Positions 41,650 through 53,200 of a stretch of 64,000 bases of DNA are shown here, piece after piece. Positions within the stretch are counted from its first letter, which is position 1; each line of letters begins with the position of its first letter. Made by a program: the position numbers and the translations under genes. The stretch is from Glandiceps talaboti (lineage: Eukaryota; Hemichordata; Enteropneusta; Spengelidae): positions 14,128,194 to 14,192,193 of the forward strand of contig NC_135552.1 in NCBI RefSeq assembly GCF_964340395.1. Direction: 5' to 3'. The notes beneath the pieces were generated by a model. It was not told the DNA's origin and ran no database searches. It worked only from the letters and a program-made list of their open reading frames with translations.

Positions 41650-42902
41650 GTAATTGCACTTGCTGTTTTCACCTGAAATGTGGAACCGCTATAGATGTCT
41701 TTGGTTATATCAAGATATAGGTCTGGGTATCCTGCTTCTTTCAATTCCCTGATCATGAACTCATGATCTATGCTGCCAAAAGCGTCTTTGATATCAATGA
41801 AACTAACATATAGTTTTGAGCTTGTGTGAAGGAAATCACTAACTGCAGACTTTAAACAGAATACATGTTCTTGCAGCCCATTTCTGGGCATAGACCCTTT
41901 CTGACGGGTGGATAGGCGTTGAGTGTTGACAATCCACTCGATGTGACGTTTCTGTATGAGCTTCATGAATAATTTATATGATGTTAACAATAGCGAGATT
42001 GGACGCCAATCTTCAATATTGTTGTGATTTCCATTCTTTTTAGGTACAAGCGTGATGATACCATGCTTCCAATCTGGTGGGACGCGACGATGACATAGGC
42101 AAACGTTGTAAATAGCTTTAAGGACGGGTGCAAGTTGGTTTTTGCATTTCTTTAATGTGTCGTATGTTACACCATCCGCACCTGGTGATCTGTTATTTGG
42201 AAGATTTGTAATGGCCGCTCTTACCTCATCATCTGTAAACATTTCGGTGGAGGGGAGCCAATCTGGAGGAAGACTGTTGACTTCATCTTCCCAGGGAGAT
42301 TGAAGCGTGCCTTCCAAAGAGCGTTGACAACGGCTTTTAAAGTGGTGTTCGATGTCATCAATGTTTATTGAGCATGTTGTAGTTCTCGGAATTTTACCAT
42401 TGTTATTAATTATCTCAATGCATTTTCTTTTGTTCAGATTGCCACAGGTATGTGAGTTCATCTCGTTGAACAAACCTTCCATCTGTGCTGTTGTCAGAAC
42501 ACTGTGTCTTCAGTTTTGAGAAACAAGGCTGGATTTTGGTTTTAATAAACGACATCAGATATTGGATTGTTGTATGTAGTTGCTTTCTCTCATCGTGAGA
42601 CTCGGTATATTCTTCACACACTTCATCTGGGATTGTTACTGGAAACTTAAAAAGGATCCGTTTGACATATTTCAGGAATTCGACGCTAAATGGCCGACCG
42701 TCCTGTCTTCGCTCTCTGTAATTATTGTCATCGTAGAACACTCGAGAAAGTAACGATATGATTTTAATCCACCGCACAGGATTAGAGTGAGAGTGTCAGG
42801 CTTAATAGTTATTGGTTTGGTGCTTAGCATTTGTCTAAATGATGTATCCATGTCCACGAATTCATTCCAAACACTGGTGTCTACAACATCCATGTACTTC
42901 AC
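41650..42902 (-). pseudogene. RLE-LINE ORF, N-terminal and RT palm/finger part (inverted)
   Basis: Three overlapping frames (42902-42672, 42777-42415, 42482-41559) continue one protein, with breaks near 42,780 and 42,475. The last includes the RT segments SPGADGVTYD, WKHGIITLVPKKNG, DWRPISLL, RQKGSMPRNG and VSFIDIKDAFGS. The final residues of the frame run into the (TATG)n microsatellite as Ile-His-Thr-Tyr repeats and are not part of the protein. Confidence 0.8.
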
Positions 42903-42929
42903 CCATACTGTAGGGTTATGCAGATAAAG

Positions 42930-44766
42930 GCATTATCCAGGGGTGTCCGTGGTCAGTGATTGTTTTCGAGCAAGGCATTGACAAATGGTTACGCTGGATT
43001 GAGTGTCCTTATGGTAGGGTTCATACACCAAATCCAGTGCAAGGCTATGTTGACGATCTAGACTTCATCGCTAACTCTGAACAAGAATTAAACACTATGA
43101 CTACAAAAACAGATTCATTCATGGTAGCTAGCGGTATGCAAATTAAACATCGCAAATGTGGGATATTGCATGGTCAGCGAACTGGAAACAACTGGAAAAA
43201 GAATGAAAAGACGGGAGATACACAAGTATCAATTCAAAATGCCCGTATACCAATGTATGAGCGCAAACAAGCGTATACATATCTCGGCTACCAAATGAAT
43301 ATTGAAAACTCTTGCAACAATGAACAAGTTAATATACTTATATCGGAATTTAAAGAAACCATGACAAAGATAGACGCATCCCTGTTACCAACTTCTGCAA
43401 AACTTTCGGCTGTCAACGTAATGTGCATGTCAAAGCTGAATTTTTTACTATCCAAATCTAATCTTCACAGAGAAGAACCTAATGGAAATTGAAAATGAAA
43501 TCGTCGGACATGTAAGGCATGAATTGGTTCAACTTGAACTCGTCTTCCACAAGGTCATTCTTTTTCACTCCAAAATCTGCAGGAGGATTAGGGGTAATCA
43601 ATCCTCGCGTTATGTATTATGCGAAACGCCTTTCATTTTATTTGTCTGTTTTGAATAACGACGATCCAAATGTACGACAGGCAGCACGATATTCACTCAA
43701 GCTACATATGGAGAAACGGAAAGCTATACCTGTACACGACGAGGATTGTCCGAATTTTGCAGGATATGTTATCAACAATACCGGTAACATAGCAAAGCAG
43801 TCCAAAGTTAATTGGCCAAAGTCAATTTGGGTAAATCTGCATGAAATGTGCAAGCGTCAGCACATCTCCTTGATTAAAGGAGACGATAAATACCTCTACG
43901 AAATGGCAGTAGACGAGGAAGTGTCAATAACCTTCGATTCGCCAGACAAATTCTACACAACATTTAAACAGCAGCTGCTGCAGCAATATCAATCGGAGTT
44001 CAAGGCGAAATCTTCACAGGGAAGAGTGACTCGAGAGGCAGGGAAAGTAAACCATGGTGTATCGTCCACTTACCTCAACAATCACAAGATTGACGATAAT
44101 CTGAGAACATTTGTCGCGAGAGGTCGTTTACAGCTCCTGCAGTGCGAAAGTCTCATGACCCTGTACTATCCAGAGTCGTACACTAAATCATGTAAAATAT
44201 GCAATCATCCCACTGAAACAGTATCACACATTTTGAATGGCTGTACGAAATTCCAGAAACTATACCAACAAAGACACAATAGAATAGTTGATTTAATCTT
44301 CGGTAAAATCGCGAACAGTAATCCTGGCAAGGAGACATTCAAAGACACGGTTTTAAAACCTGAAATGTTTGATGCTCATATGAGAACTTTTGAACATCAG
44401 CATAAACGACCAGACATTACAATCATCGATAAACAGAACAAACATGCAATATTAGTTGAAGTGTCCGTACCCTTTGATGCACATATTTCATTGTGTTTTC
44501 AGAAGAAGTTCGACAAATATTTTCCACTCTCACTAGAAATAAACACTACAGGCTTTCGTTCAGAAATAATAGTTATTGTCATTGGAAGTCTCGGAAATGT
44601 ACATCATAAAGTCACAAGTGGTTTGATCAAAGCTGGTTTAAATAGAAGGAATTCCAAATCCATCACCAAATATTGTAGTGTCAGCTCAATAATAGGTTCT
44701 TACAAAATTTGGAGATTGAGATGTAGGTACTATAACAACCAGATATCACGTGAACGTTTGTCATAA
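42930..44766 (+). pseudogene. RLE-LINE ORF, RT C-terminus, zinc knuckle and restriction-like endonuclease
   Basis: Starts with IIQGCPWSVIVFEQG and the catalytic YVDD (about 43,050) in frame 42956-43492. A frameshift lies near 43,480-43,520, then a 415-codon frame (43519-44766) begins with the conserved thumb-side FFFTPKSAGGLGV. A C-x2-C-x7-H-x4-C knuckle lies at about 44,190-44,250. A PD-(D/E)xK-type endonuclease follows, with RPD (about 44,407) and LVEVSVPFD (about 44,452). This combination defines the R2/R4/NeSL/Hero group. It cannot be assigned to one clade here. Confidence 0.85.
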
Positions 44767-44944
44767 GTGACCAAGAGAAACTCGTTCACTAGTCAGTATG
44801 ATTTCCTGCAAGGTATTGTGTGTGTATTCTGTAAAGGAATTATGTAAATACTTTACCTGTACATGCTATGTTCATGTAAGTTGGAAATAAAAGAATTTGA
44901 TATGCGCGTGCATGTGTGTGTGTGCGTGCGTGTGTGCGTACAAT

Positions 44945-47100
44945 GTTTCAGAGGATAAAATAAAGCAAGAGTGCTTGTTCACTTATGTAGCCCTAACGTA
45001 TACGATGATACAGTATTAATGGTACAAACAAAAGGTCGTCTTAAATGTGTGAAAATAGAGTTGTCAGTTAACTTCTTGGGACCCATATTCATTAAGGTTA
45101 ACCATAATACGAAAAGTTGAGTGAAAATATAAATTTGCACAAAAAATTAATGGTTATTTGTAAATTCTGGTCCTATGTTCACTGATTGATATTTGAATTG
45201 GTATGTTATTTATGAGAAATAAATACATGAGAATATCAGAATAATTTGTAGTTTTGATGATAGCATTATAATTATGCAGATGCGCAGGTAATTCAACAGT
45301 AAAAATATAGAAACCTTTCATTTTCTAATCAATAAAAGTTAATTTCTTGATCGAATGGAATTAAGTAATATCATTCTGAGAATAAAGCAGTAGAAACTCA
45401 TTTATTTTCCTTAAATGAAAGGTTATTTCATTTATTTATTTTTCTCATTAGATAACCATTCTCTTTCATCTCTTCTTTTTTGCAGAATGAATCATTGCAG
45501 GTCTCCACACGATACTAATCAGAAATGGATATTAACACTTTACTTTCTCTTTAGTGGTTTTGGGTCATTTTATTATATCTCTACAGAAATCAGTGTAAGT
45601 CTTTCGTAATAATTCAGAAATGTTGATGGCTAGAGAGTGGATAAATGGATAACACTAATAACAGCTGTGACGTTTATTTTGATCACATCTGCATGACGAT
45701 GAATTGTAATTATGATTGACTGAATAAAATATACCTGGAACATTTGCATGCATATATGTCAGGTCACAGGTGTGATTCTGTGTTTTATGTATCTTATTTA
45801 CAACCACTTCAAAAGTTGAATTCTTGTCAAAATAAATAAAATGTGTGTTTCAAAAAGAATACTGAAAACTCTTAAAAAACAAATGACCGTTTTCTAATGG
45901 CGTTGTTACTGGGTAGAATCGGAAAAGTCATTTTCAATATAGCGTGCACGTGAGTCTTAGGTGAAGGCACAACTATTGTCAATGATTTGTGTATATCGAC
46001 GAGTCATCAAGAACTTGACTTCCTGACTACATCATGATAATATGAGGTAGCCAATATGGCGGCGTATGCTCACATAGATAATATATAAGGAGGGTATTTC
46101 AAACTAGATGAAAAGTACCGTTTTGGAGAATTTTAGTCATCCGAGCAGAGAGTCGACTATTGTAGTCAAAGATAATGTAAAATTAGTAGATAGTCAATAT
46201 TGTGTAGGGCGTCAAAATCTTTACCAGCATAACTACAGTTTCTCCTCGTTAGTTAGTAGAAAATCATCAAATCAGTTATACTAAATAGATGTACATTTTA
46301 TTTCAGGCATGTCGATGTGTCGAGCTAGACGCTAAAATTTTGCAATATTAGTCAGATATTTGTCAAACCAGACTCCCTCTCTCAAAAAAACTCATAGAAG
46401 ACAAGTTTGGCGGCAAAATACCGGACATTCTTTATTGAACTCCAATCAATCAATCAATTACAAGGTATAACAGTGGGGAAAAAAATGGAAAAATTATATA
46501 ATGCGCGAAAATACATAAAATATTTCCCAGATAAAAGCGATGCTACCTGAACGGAGGACAATGATTTACATACTATAATAACTGTCACTTTGTAAATCAC
46601 GGATAAATGCAAAGAAATTTTTAAAAAATCAAAACAAGAAAAAACGTAGGAAGAACGGAAATTATAACACTGCTAGATGTACCAAGTGAACACTAAAATC
46701 AGAAATTTAGCAGCAAAAATAACCAATACTCAAAGTGTGGACTTCAGGTCGGAAAGTACTAGTTAGCATGCGCAGTTGCCCTGATATAACCACCACCGTC
46801 GAATGAAACATACTTTAGCGAATAAGCACTGAGTTACATCTTGTACATGTAGTTATACTTTAACAATTACTTGAAGTCCATATTGATCTTTGAATCCGTG
46901 ATCACCAATATTGCACTGCCTGTATCCTTTTCATCTAGTCTTGACAACTGTTATTATAGAAGAGAAAGTACACCAAATGAGAATTTCAAAATTCGGAAAC
47001 ATTGTGAGATCCAAACTGTTGATGGATTGCAAATAGGCAAACTAATCATTTGGAGCAATTCGGACAACATAAACAAGTAACTTTTTTTTTTAAATCTCAA
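44945..47100. other. Intergenic region, no gene seen
   Basis: AT-rich, with no domain-bearing frame in either strand and no clear exon. The short frames at 45,415 and 46,871 have no recognisable motif. Polyadenylation-like words are frequent, as expected by base composition. Confidence 0.5.
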
Positions 47101-47111
47101 AATAGAATATT

Positions 47112-47279
47112 TAGGTATTATTCCCAAACAATTTTCTTTGTTGAGGTAAGGAAAATACGAGTGACTTAAGGGGCCTTGTTGCTCTGCGTTGGTAGACGAG
47201 TAATGACAGAACCATTACGTCACGAGTGCTTTCCGGCTGAATGAAAAAAAAAATATTGGGAATAATATAATTATACCTA
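47112..47279. mobile_element. Short TIR element (MITE), about 170 bp
   Basis: TAGGTATTATTCCCAA at the left and TTGGGAATAAT...ATACCTA at the right are inverted repeats. The interior is non-coding. Confidence 0.6.
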
Positions 47280-47309
47280 GTCATTGATAAGCATAAATTA
47301 TTTTTAAAA

Positions 47310-48718
47310 AAAACTTTATTTATCTGATTTTTTATTATTTGCCGATAAGAAGCATTACGATACCGTCGTGACGTTTTGACGGCATCCCCGGGCCAAGGAC
47401 GGCATATTTTAGCCCAATCGTACTCGCGTCGCCTTTTGAACAGTGCATTTAACAACAACGTAAACATATTTCATCTCGAATAAATATACTAGCTATTAGA
47501 ATACCAATGGGAAACTTCAAGAAGGTGTATCGGGACATGTGCCACAATATATTTGTTGGTCCCATTATACACTAATTGATTCGATTCAAGTTGCTCGGAG
47601 CATAAGGAAGCACGCTCCGAGTCATTGCATCATGTAAATGGAACTGTGACCGACCTAATTTTGTTGTCCATATATAAAATGAGAGTGACCTGTAAATTTT
47701 TCACAGTTTTCGTTGTGGTCTTGTATTGTCACATGTTTGGCTTGTGAACACAAGTTTACATCTATTATTGTCTAGGGCGTAATACTCTAGTCCGAGTCTG
47801 AAACCCATATAAAACCTAAGATACTCGCATTTGGATCGGAATGAACAGAAGTACTGAGGTCTCATCGACTTGTTGGGGACTCGAATTAATGCTTGTTTTT
47901 ATCACGGTATACAGGTGATTATTATATATCGGTAGAGGGGTAGTGTTGTCAAGTTTTGTGCAGTCACCGCGGCCGCGGCAGTAAGCTTATACTAGGATAG
48001 TTCCGCCGATTAAAGTTGAAGCAGTGTATGTACAATGTACGTATGGAATCGGGAGAGCACAGCGCACATTCGTGTCGGGTTAAATTTATCCACGTGTTGA
48101 TGTAATCCATATTTATCAATCAGATATATTGTAAAATTCTTCAAGTTGTACAGAAATAACGTCTCTAACTTCAAAACAAACCCTGAGAAATTGGACCGGA
48201 CGTGGCTAAGTATCTAGTTGCAGGCTTTCTTTCATAACCATGTGCTGGGGTCACGACCTTGATTGCCGACGTCAATATTGTCCAATCATATTTAATATCA
48301 TTAACACATCGCGATATTTGATTTGTTGGTTTCCTAAACTGTATACTTCGAATACCATGATTCGTTACAAAATTCTTCTAATGAATATTAAATAGACTTG
48401 TTGCATTAAATTAAGTGGTATCGCAACAAGGGAAACCATACAAGTTTTCTTCCAGACGAGTTGCTAAAGTCATGTAAATGACAACACTAAACTCACGAAA
48501 TTTCCTCAATTCTTTACAATTTTATTGCTGATAATATGGCAATCTAATAGCTAGTTTATTTATTCAAGATAAATATGTTTACTTTGTTGCTAAATGCGCC
48601 GTTCAAAAGGCGACATCAGTGAGTATAGTGGGCTAAAATATGCTGTCGACGCCATGCATGTCGAAGATATTGTAATGCTTCTCCTCGGCAAATAATAAAA
48701 AAATCAGATAAATAAATT
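47310..48718. mobile_element. Element with about 170-bp terminal inverted repeats
   Basis: The left arm (about 47,310-47,490) starts TTTATTTATCTGATTTTTTA and contains TTTGCCGATAAGAAGCATTA and GTCGCCTTTTGAACAGTGCA. The right arm (about 48,555-48,718) has the reverse complements in reverse order. The 1.05 kb between them holds no transposase-like frame, so it is non-autonomous or decayed. Confidence 0.75.
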
Positions 48719-48719
48719 G

Positions 48720-49210
48720 AAACACGCGACCGACATTACAAGTGTTTATGTATATCTACACTGTAGTCTAGCCGTTTTGATTTATTTTGCCATAATATGG
48801 GGAGATATAGATAATATTTTAGCATTTATACCCACAGACACTGCCAATTAGTGAGAAAATGTGAGTAAATATCGGTAAATGTTGGTTAATAAGAAATGTA
48901 GAGTGTAGTTTTTGTTTACTGATGTCTGTTACAACCACTAGCAATGTATTTTTTCACAATGCTGTTGAGTTTTATTCACCTAGTGACTACGCTCGTCATA
49001 GTCTTAGTGCTAACGTATACCCTTATGACGTCATAAAATCCCGTGGTCTAGGTGGGACCGGAAATACCCGAAAACTCTCGAAGTAAATCCGAAGGGAAGT
49101 GACTGAAAAAGGGTCATTTTAAGGTGTTTGCAGACGCTTTTGAAAAGTTTTAAAACCAGAATGCATTTCACAAACTTGTCGTCTAGCAAATTAGCGATAG
49201 TGAATGTGAG
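48720..49210. other. Intergenic, nothing recognised
   Basis: Between the TIR element and the left edge of the FA-2 repeat array. No feature was seen. A 3'-terminal exon for FA-2 was looked for here on the minus strand and not found. Confidence 0.4.
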
Positions 49211-49801
49211 CATTTTGAATCACCTTTAAGCTATCTGCTTGTTAACAACACCAAAGTATAGGCATTAATTGATTTTTGAAATCACGTAAACAGTAAGCCT
49301 AAGAGCTATGTATACACCTCGAGCTTTTCAAAGATAAGATGTTTTCGAATCTATTCTTCCTTATCAATGTCTTTCACATATATGAATATAATCGACTTAA
49401 AGTAAGTATATCAGCCTTTAATGAAACAAATTCTTCTATAGCAGTAATTGGTCTTAAACATTTCATTCATAGGTTCCAGCACAGAGTCCAACAAGAATGT
49501 ATAATTCCTTTTCATGATTTTCGGGAATTATAATATTATTTTCTTATTTTTCTCTCTATTTCAAAAAAAACAGTTTTAAGTATTGCCATCCTAACTATCG
49601 TTTCCTTTGACTGTCTTTTCCTATTTCCCACCGCTATCATTGTCTTATCAGCTAGAGTTTATCAACGTTGCATTAATTAGTGCGCAGGTAATCCTAGAAA
49701 TAACTCACAGGCTATTTCCCAGTGAACACATTTCCGACTCTAACATGTAAAGTTGATATATTTAGATTAAGAATTATACAGTGAATAACGTCACATTTTA
49801 C

Positions 49802-50242
49802 CTTGGACAGGTTCATCAACGCAGAACTTGAATTCTCCATTACTTCCCCAGCCAGTGGAATATCCAATGTTGTTAACAGGTAAAGGAGTGGGATCAGTCC
49901 ATTCCATAAATGCTGCCTGGCCTTCTTTTCCAACCTTGATAACACCATTATTGTAGGTTATCCAAAATCCTCTGAATTCAGTTGGTGACAGGATGCTAGG
50001 AGTACTTGCTTCTATTTTGGTATTGCCCTGTTTACTACGTCGTATGACTGATTGCGTATTTCCCCATCCTCCAATAACAATCTCGTACAAGGCAGGCTTA
50101 TCCTCTGGTCCATCAGAGAGTGCAATATGGACATCGTTCTTTGCCTTGGCTTTGAAGTCAACACGTGTAACAGGTGATGATGATGCAAGATACCGGTATT
50201 GATATGTGGTATCGGTAGAAAATTCCTTTAGGTTTGTGCATT
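49802..50242 (-). CDS. FA-2 domain exon 8 (type a, last)
   Basis: 441-nt exon with core YEIVIGGWGN, NTKIEAS, RGFWITYNNG, QAAFMEWTDPTP and GYSTGWGSNGEFKFC. Acceptor TTCACAG, donor GTAAAA. If the donor is not used, translation ends five residues into the intron. Intact. Confidence 0.88.
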
Positions 50243-53200
50243 CTGTGAAGGTGAATAAAGATGAATAATAAATAGTAACATTGACAGTGGATGTGAGATA
50301 GTCTAGTAGACGTATTTGATTAAGTATCCGTTCAAATTCAGCTCTTTTTTCTGAAAGATATTACCCATTTTCTATGGAAGAACCAACTCTCTGAAGAACC
50401 AACTGTCTGAAATAAACAAGATGATATAATGTCCTATGACTAGTTCCCACTGGTCAGTGTTAAGCTATCTGATTGTTAACAACATCAAAGTATAGGCGTT
50501 AATTGATTTTTGAAATCACATAAACAGTAAGCCTAAGAGCTATGTATACACCTCGAGTTTTCCAAAGGAAAGAAGTTTTCGAATCTATTCTTCCTTATCA
50601 ACGTCTTTCACATCTATGAATATAATCGACTTAAGTATATTAGCCTTTAATGAAACAAATTCTTCTATAGCAGTAATTGGTCTTAAACATTTCATTCATA
50701 GGTTCCAGCACAGAGTCCAACAAGAATGTATAATTCCTTTTCATGATTTTCGGGAATTATAATATTATTTTCTTATTTTTCTCTCTATTTCAAAAAAAGT
50801 ATTGCCATCCTAACTATCGTTTCCTTTGACTGTCTTTTCCTATTTCCTACCGCTATCATTGTCTTATCAGCTAGAGTTTATCAACGTTGCATTAATTAGT
50901 GCGCAGGTAATCCTAGAAATAACTCACAGGCTATTTCCCAGTGAACACATTTCCGACTCTAACATGTAAAGTTGATATATTTAGATTAAGAATTATACAG
51001 TGAATAACGTCACATTTTACCTTGGACAGGTTCATCGACGCAGAACTTGAATTCTCCATTACTTCCCCAGCCAGTGGAATATCCAATGTTGTTAACAGGT
51101 AAAGGAGTGGGATCAGTCCATTCCATAAATGCTGCATGGCCTTCTTTTCCAACCTTGATAACACCATTATTGTAGGTTATCCAAAATCCTCTGAATTCAG
51201 TTGGTGACAGGATGCTAGGAGTACTTGCTTCTACTTTGGTATTGCCCTGTTTACTACGTCGTATGACTGATTGCGTATTTCCCCATCCTCCAATAACAAT
51301 CTCGTACAAGGCAGGCTTATCCTCTGGTCCATCAGAGAGTGCAATGTGGACATCGTTATTTGCCTTGGCTTTGAAGTCAACACGTGTAACAGGTGATGAT
51401 GATGCAAGATACCGGTATTGATATGTGGTATCGGTAGAAAATTCCTTTAGGTTTGTGCATTCTGTGAAGGTGAATAAAGATGAATAATAAATAGTAACAT
51501 TGACAGTGGATGTGAGATAGTCTAGTAGACGTATTTGATTAAGTATCCGTTCAAATTCAGCTCTTTTTTCTGAAAGATATTACCCATTTTCTATGGAAGA
51601 ACCAACTCTCTGAAGAACCAACTGTCTGAAATAAACAAGATGATATAATGTCCTATGACTAGTTCCCACTGGTCAGTGTTAAGCTATCTGCTTGTTAACA
51701 ACACCAAAGTATAGGCATTAATTGATTTTTGAAATCACGTAAACAGTAAGCCTAAGAGCTATGTATACACCTCGAGTTTTCCAAAGGAAAGAAGTTTTCG
51801 AATCTATTCTTCCTTATCAACGTCTTTCACATCAATGAATATAATCGACTTAAGTATATCAGCCTTTAATGAAACAAATTCTTCTATAGCAGTAATTGGT
51901 CTTAAACATTTCATTCATAGGTTCCAGCACAGAGTCCAACAAGAATGTATAATTCCTTTTCATGATTTTCGGGAATTATAATATTATTTTCTTATTTTTC
52001 TCTCTATTTCAAAAAAAAAGTTTTAAGTATTGCCATCCTAACTATCGTTTCCTTTGACTGTCTTTTCCTATTTCCTACCGCTATCATTGTCTTATCAGCT
52101 AGAGTTTATCAACGTTGCATTAATTAGTGCGCAGGTAATCCTAGAAATAACTCACAGGCTAATTCCCAGTGAACACATTTCCGACTCTAACATGTAAAGT
52201 TGATATATTTAGATTAAGAATTATACAGTGAATAACGTCACATTTTACCTTGGACAGGTTCATCAACGCAGAACTTGAATTCTCCATTACTTCCCCAGCC
52301 AGTGGAATATCCAATGTTGTTAACAGGTAAAGGAGTGGGATCAGTCCATTCCATAAATGCTGCCTGGCCTTCTTTTCCAACCTTGATAACACCATTATTG
52401 TAGGTTATCCAAAATCCTCTGAATTCAGTTGGTGACAGGATGCTAGGAGTACTTGCTTCTATTTTGGTATTGCCCTGTTTACTACGTCGTATGACTGATT
52501 GCGTATTTCCCCATCCTCCAATAACAATCTCGTACAAGGCAGGCTTATCCTCTGGTCCATCAGAGAGTGCAATATGGACATCGTTCTTTGCCTTGGCTTT
52601 GAAGTCAACACGTGTAACAGGTGATGATGATGCAAGATACCGGTATTGATATGTGGTATCGGTAGAAAATTCCTTTAGGTTTGTGCATTCTGTGAAGGTG
52701 AATAAAGATGAATAATAAATAGTAACATTGACAGTGGATGTGAGATAGTCTAGTAGACGTATTTGATTAAGTATCCGTTCAAATTCAGCTCTTTTTTCTG
52801 AAAGATATTACCCATTTTCTATGGAAGAACCAACTCTCTGAAGAACCAACTGTCTGAAATAAACAAGATGATATAATGTCCTATGACTAGTTCCCACTGG
52901 TCAGTGTTAAGCTATCTGATTGTTAACAACATCAAAGTATAGGCGTTAATTGATTTTTGAAATCACATAAACAGTAAGCCTAAGAGCTATGTATACACCT
53001 CGAGTTTTCCAAAGGAAAGAAGTTTTCGAATCTATTCTTCCTTATCAACGTCTTTCACATCTATGAATATAATCGACTTAAGTATATTAGCCTTTAATGA
53101 AACAAATTCTTCTATAGCAGTAATTGGTCTTAAACATTTCATTCATAGGTTCCAGCACAGAGTCCAACAAGAATGTATAATTCCTTTTCATGATTTTCGG

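Larger units (their letters stand above)
41605..44940. mobile_element. Degenerate RLE-type LINE (R2/NeSL-like) with 5' inversion
   Basis: The 5' half of the ORF lies on the minus strand (42,902 down to ~41,650) and the 3' half on the plus strand (~42,930 to 44,766). The minus half ends in the RT domain just before the point where the plus half resumes with IIQGCPWS, so the two halves are contiguous in protein order. That is the layout produced by twin-primed 5' inversion. A (TATG)n run (41,605-41,641) marks the left edge. Several frameshifts show that the copy is dead. The 3' end is near 44,885-44,940 (AATAAAAGAATTTG and a GTGC-rich tail); no TSD was resolved. Confidence 0.82.
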
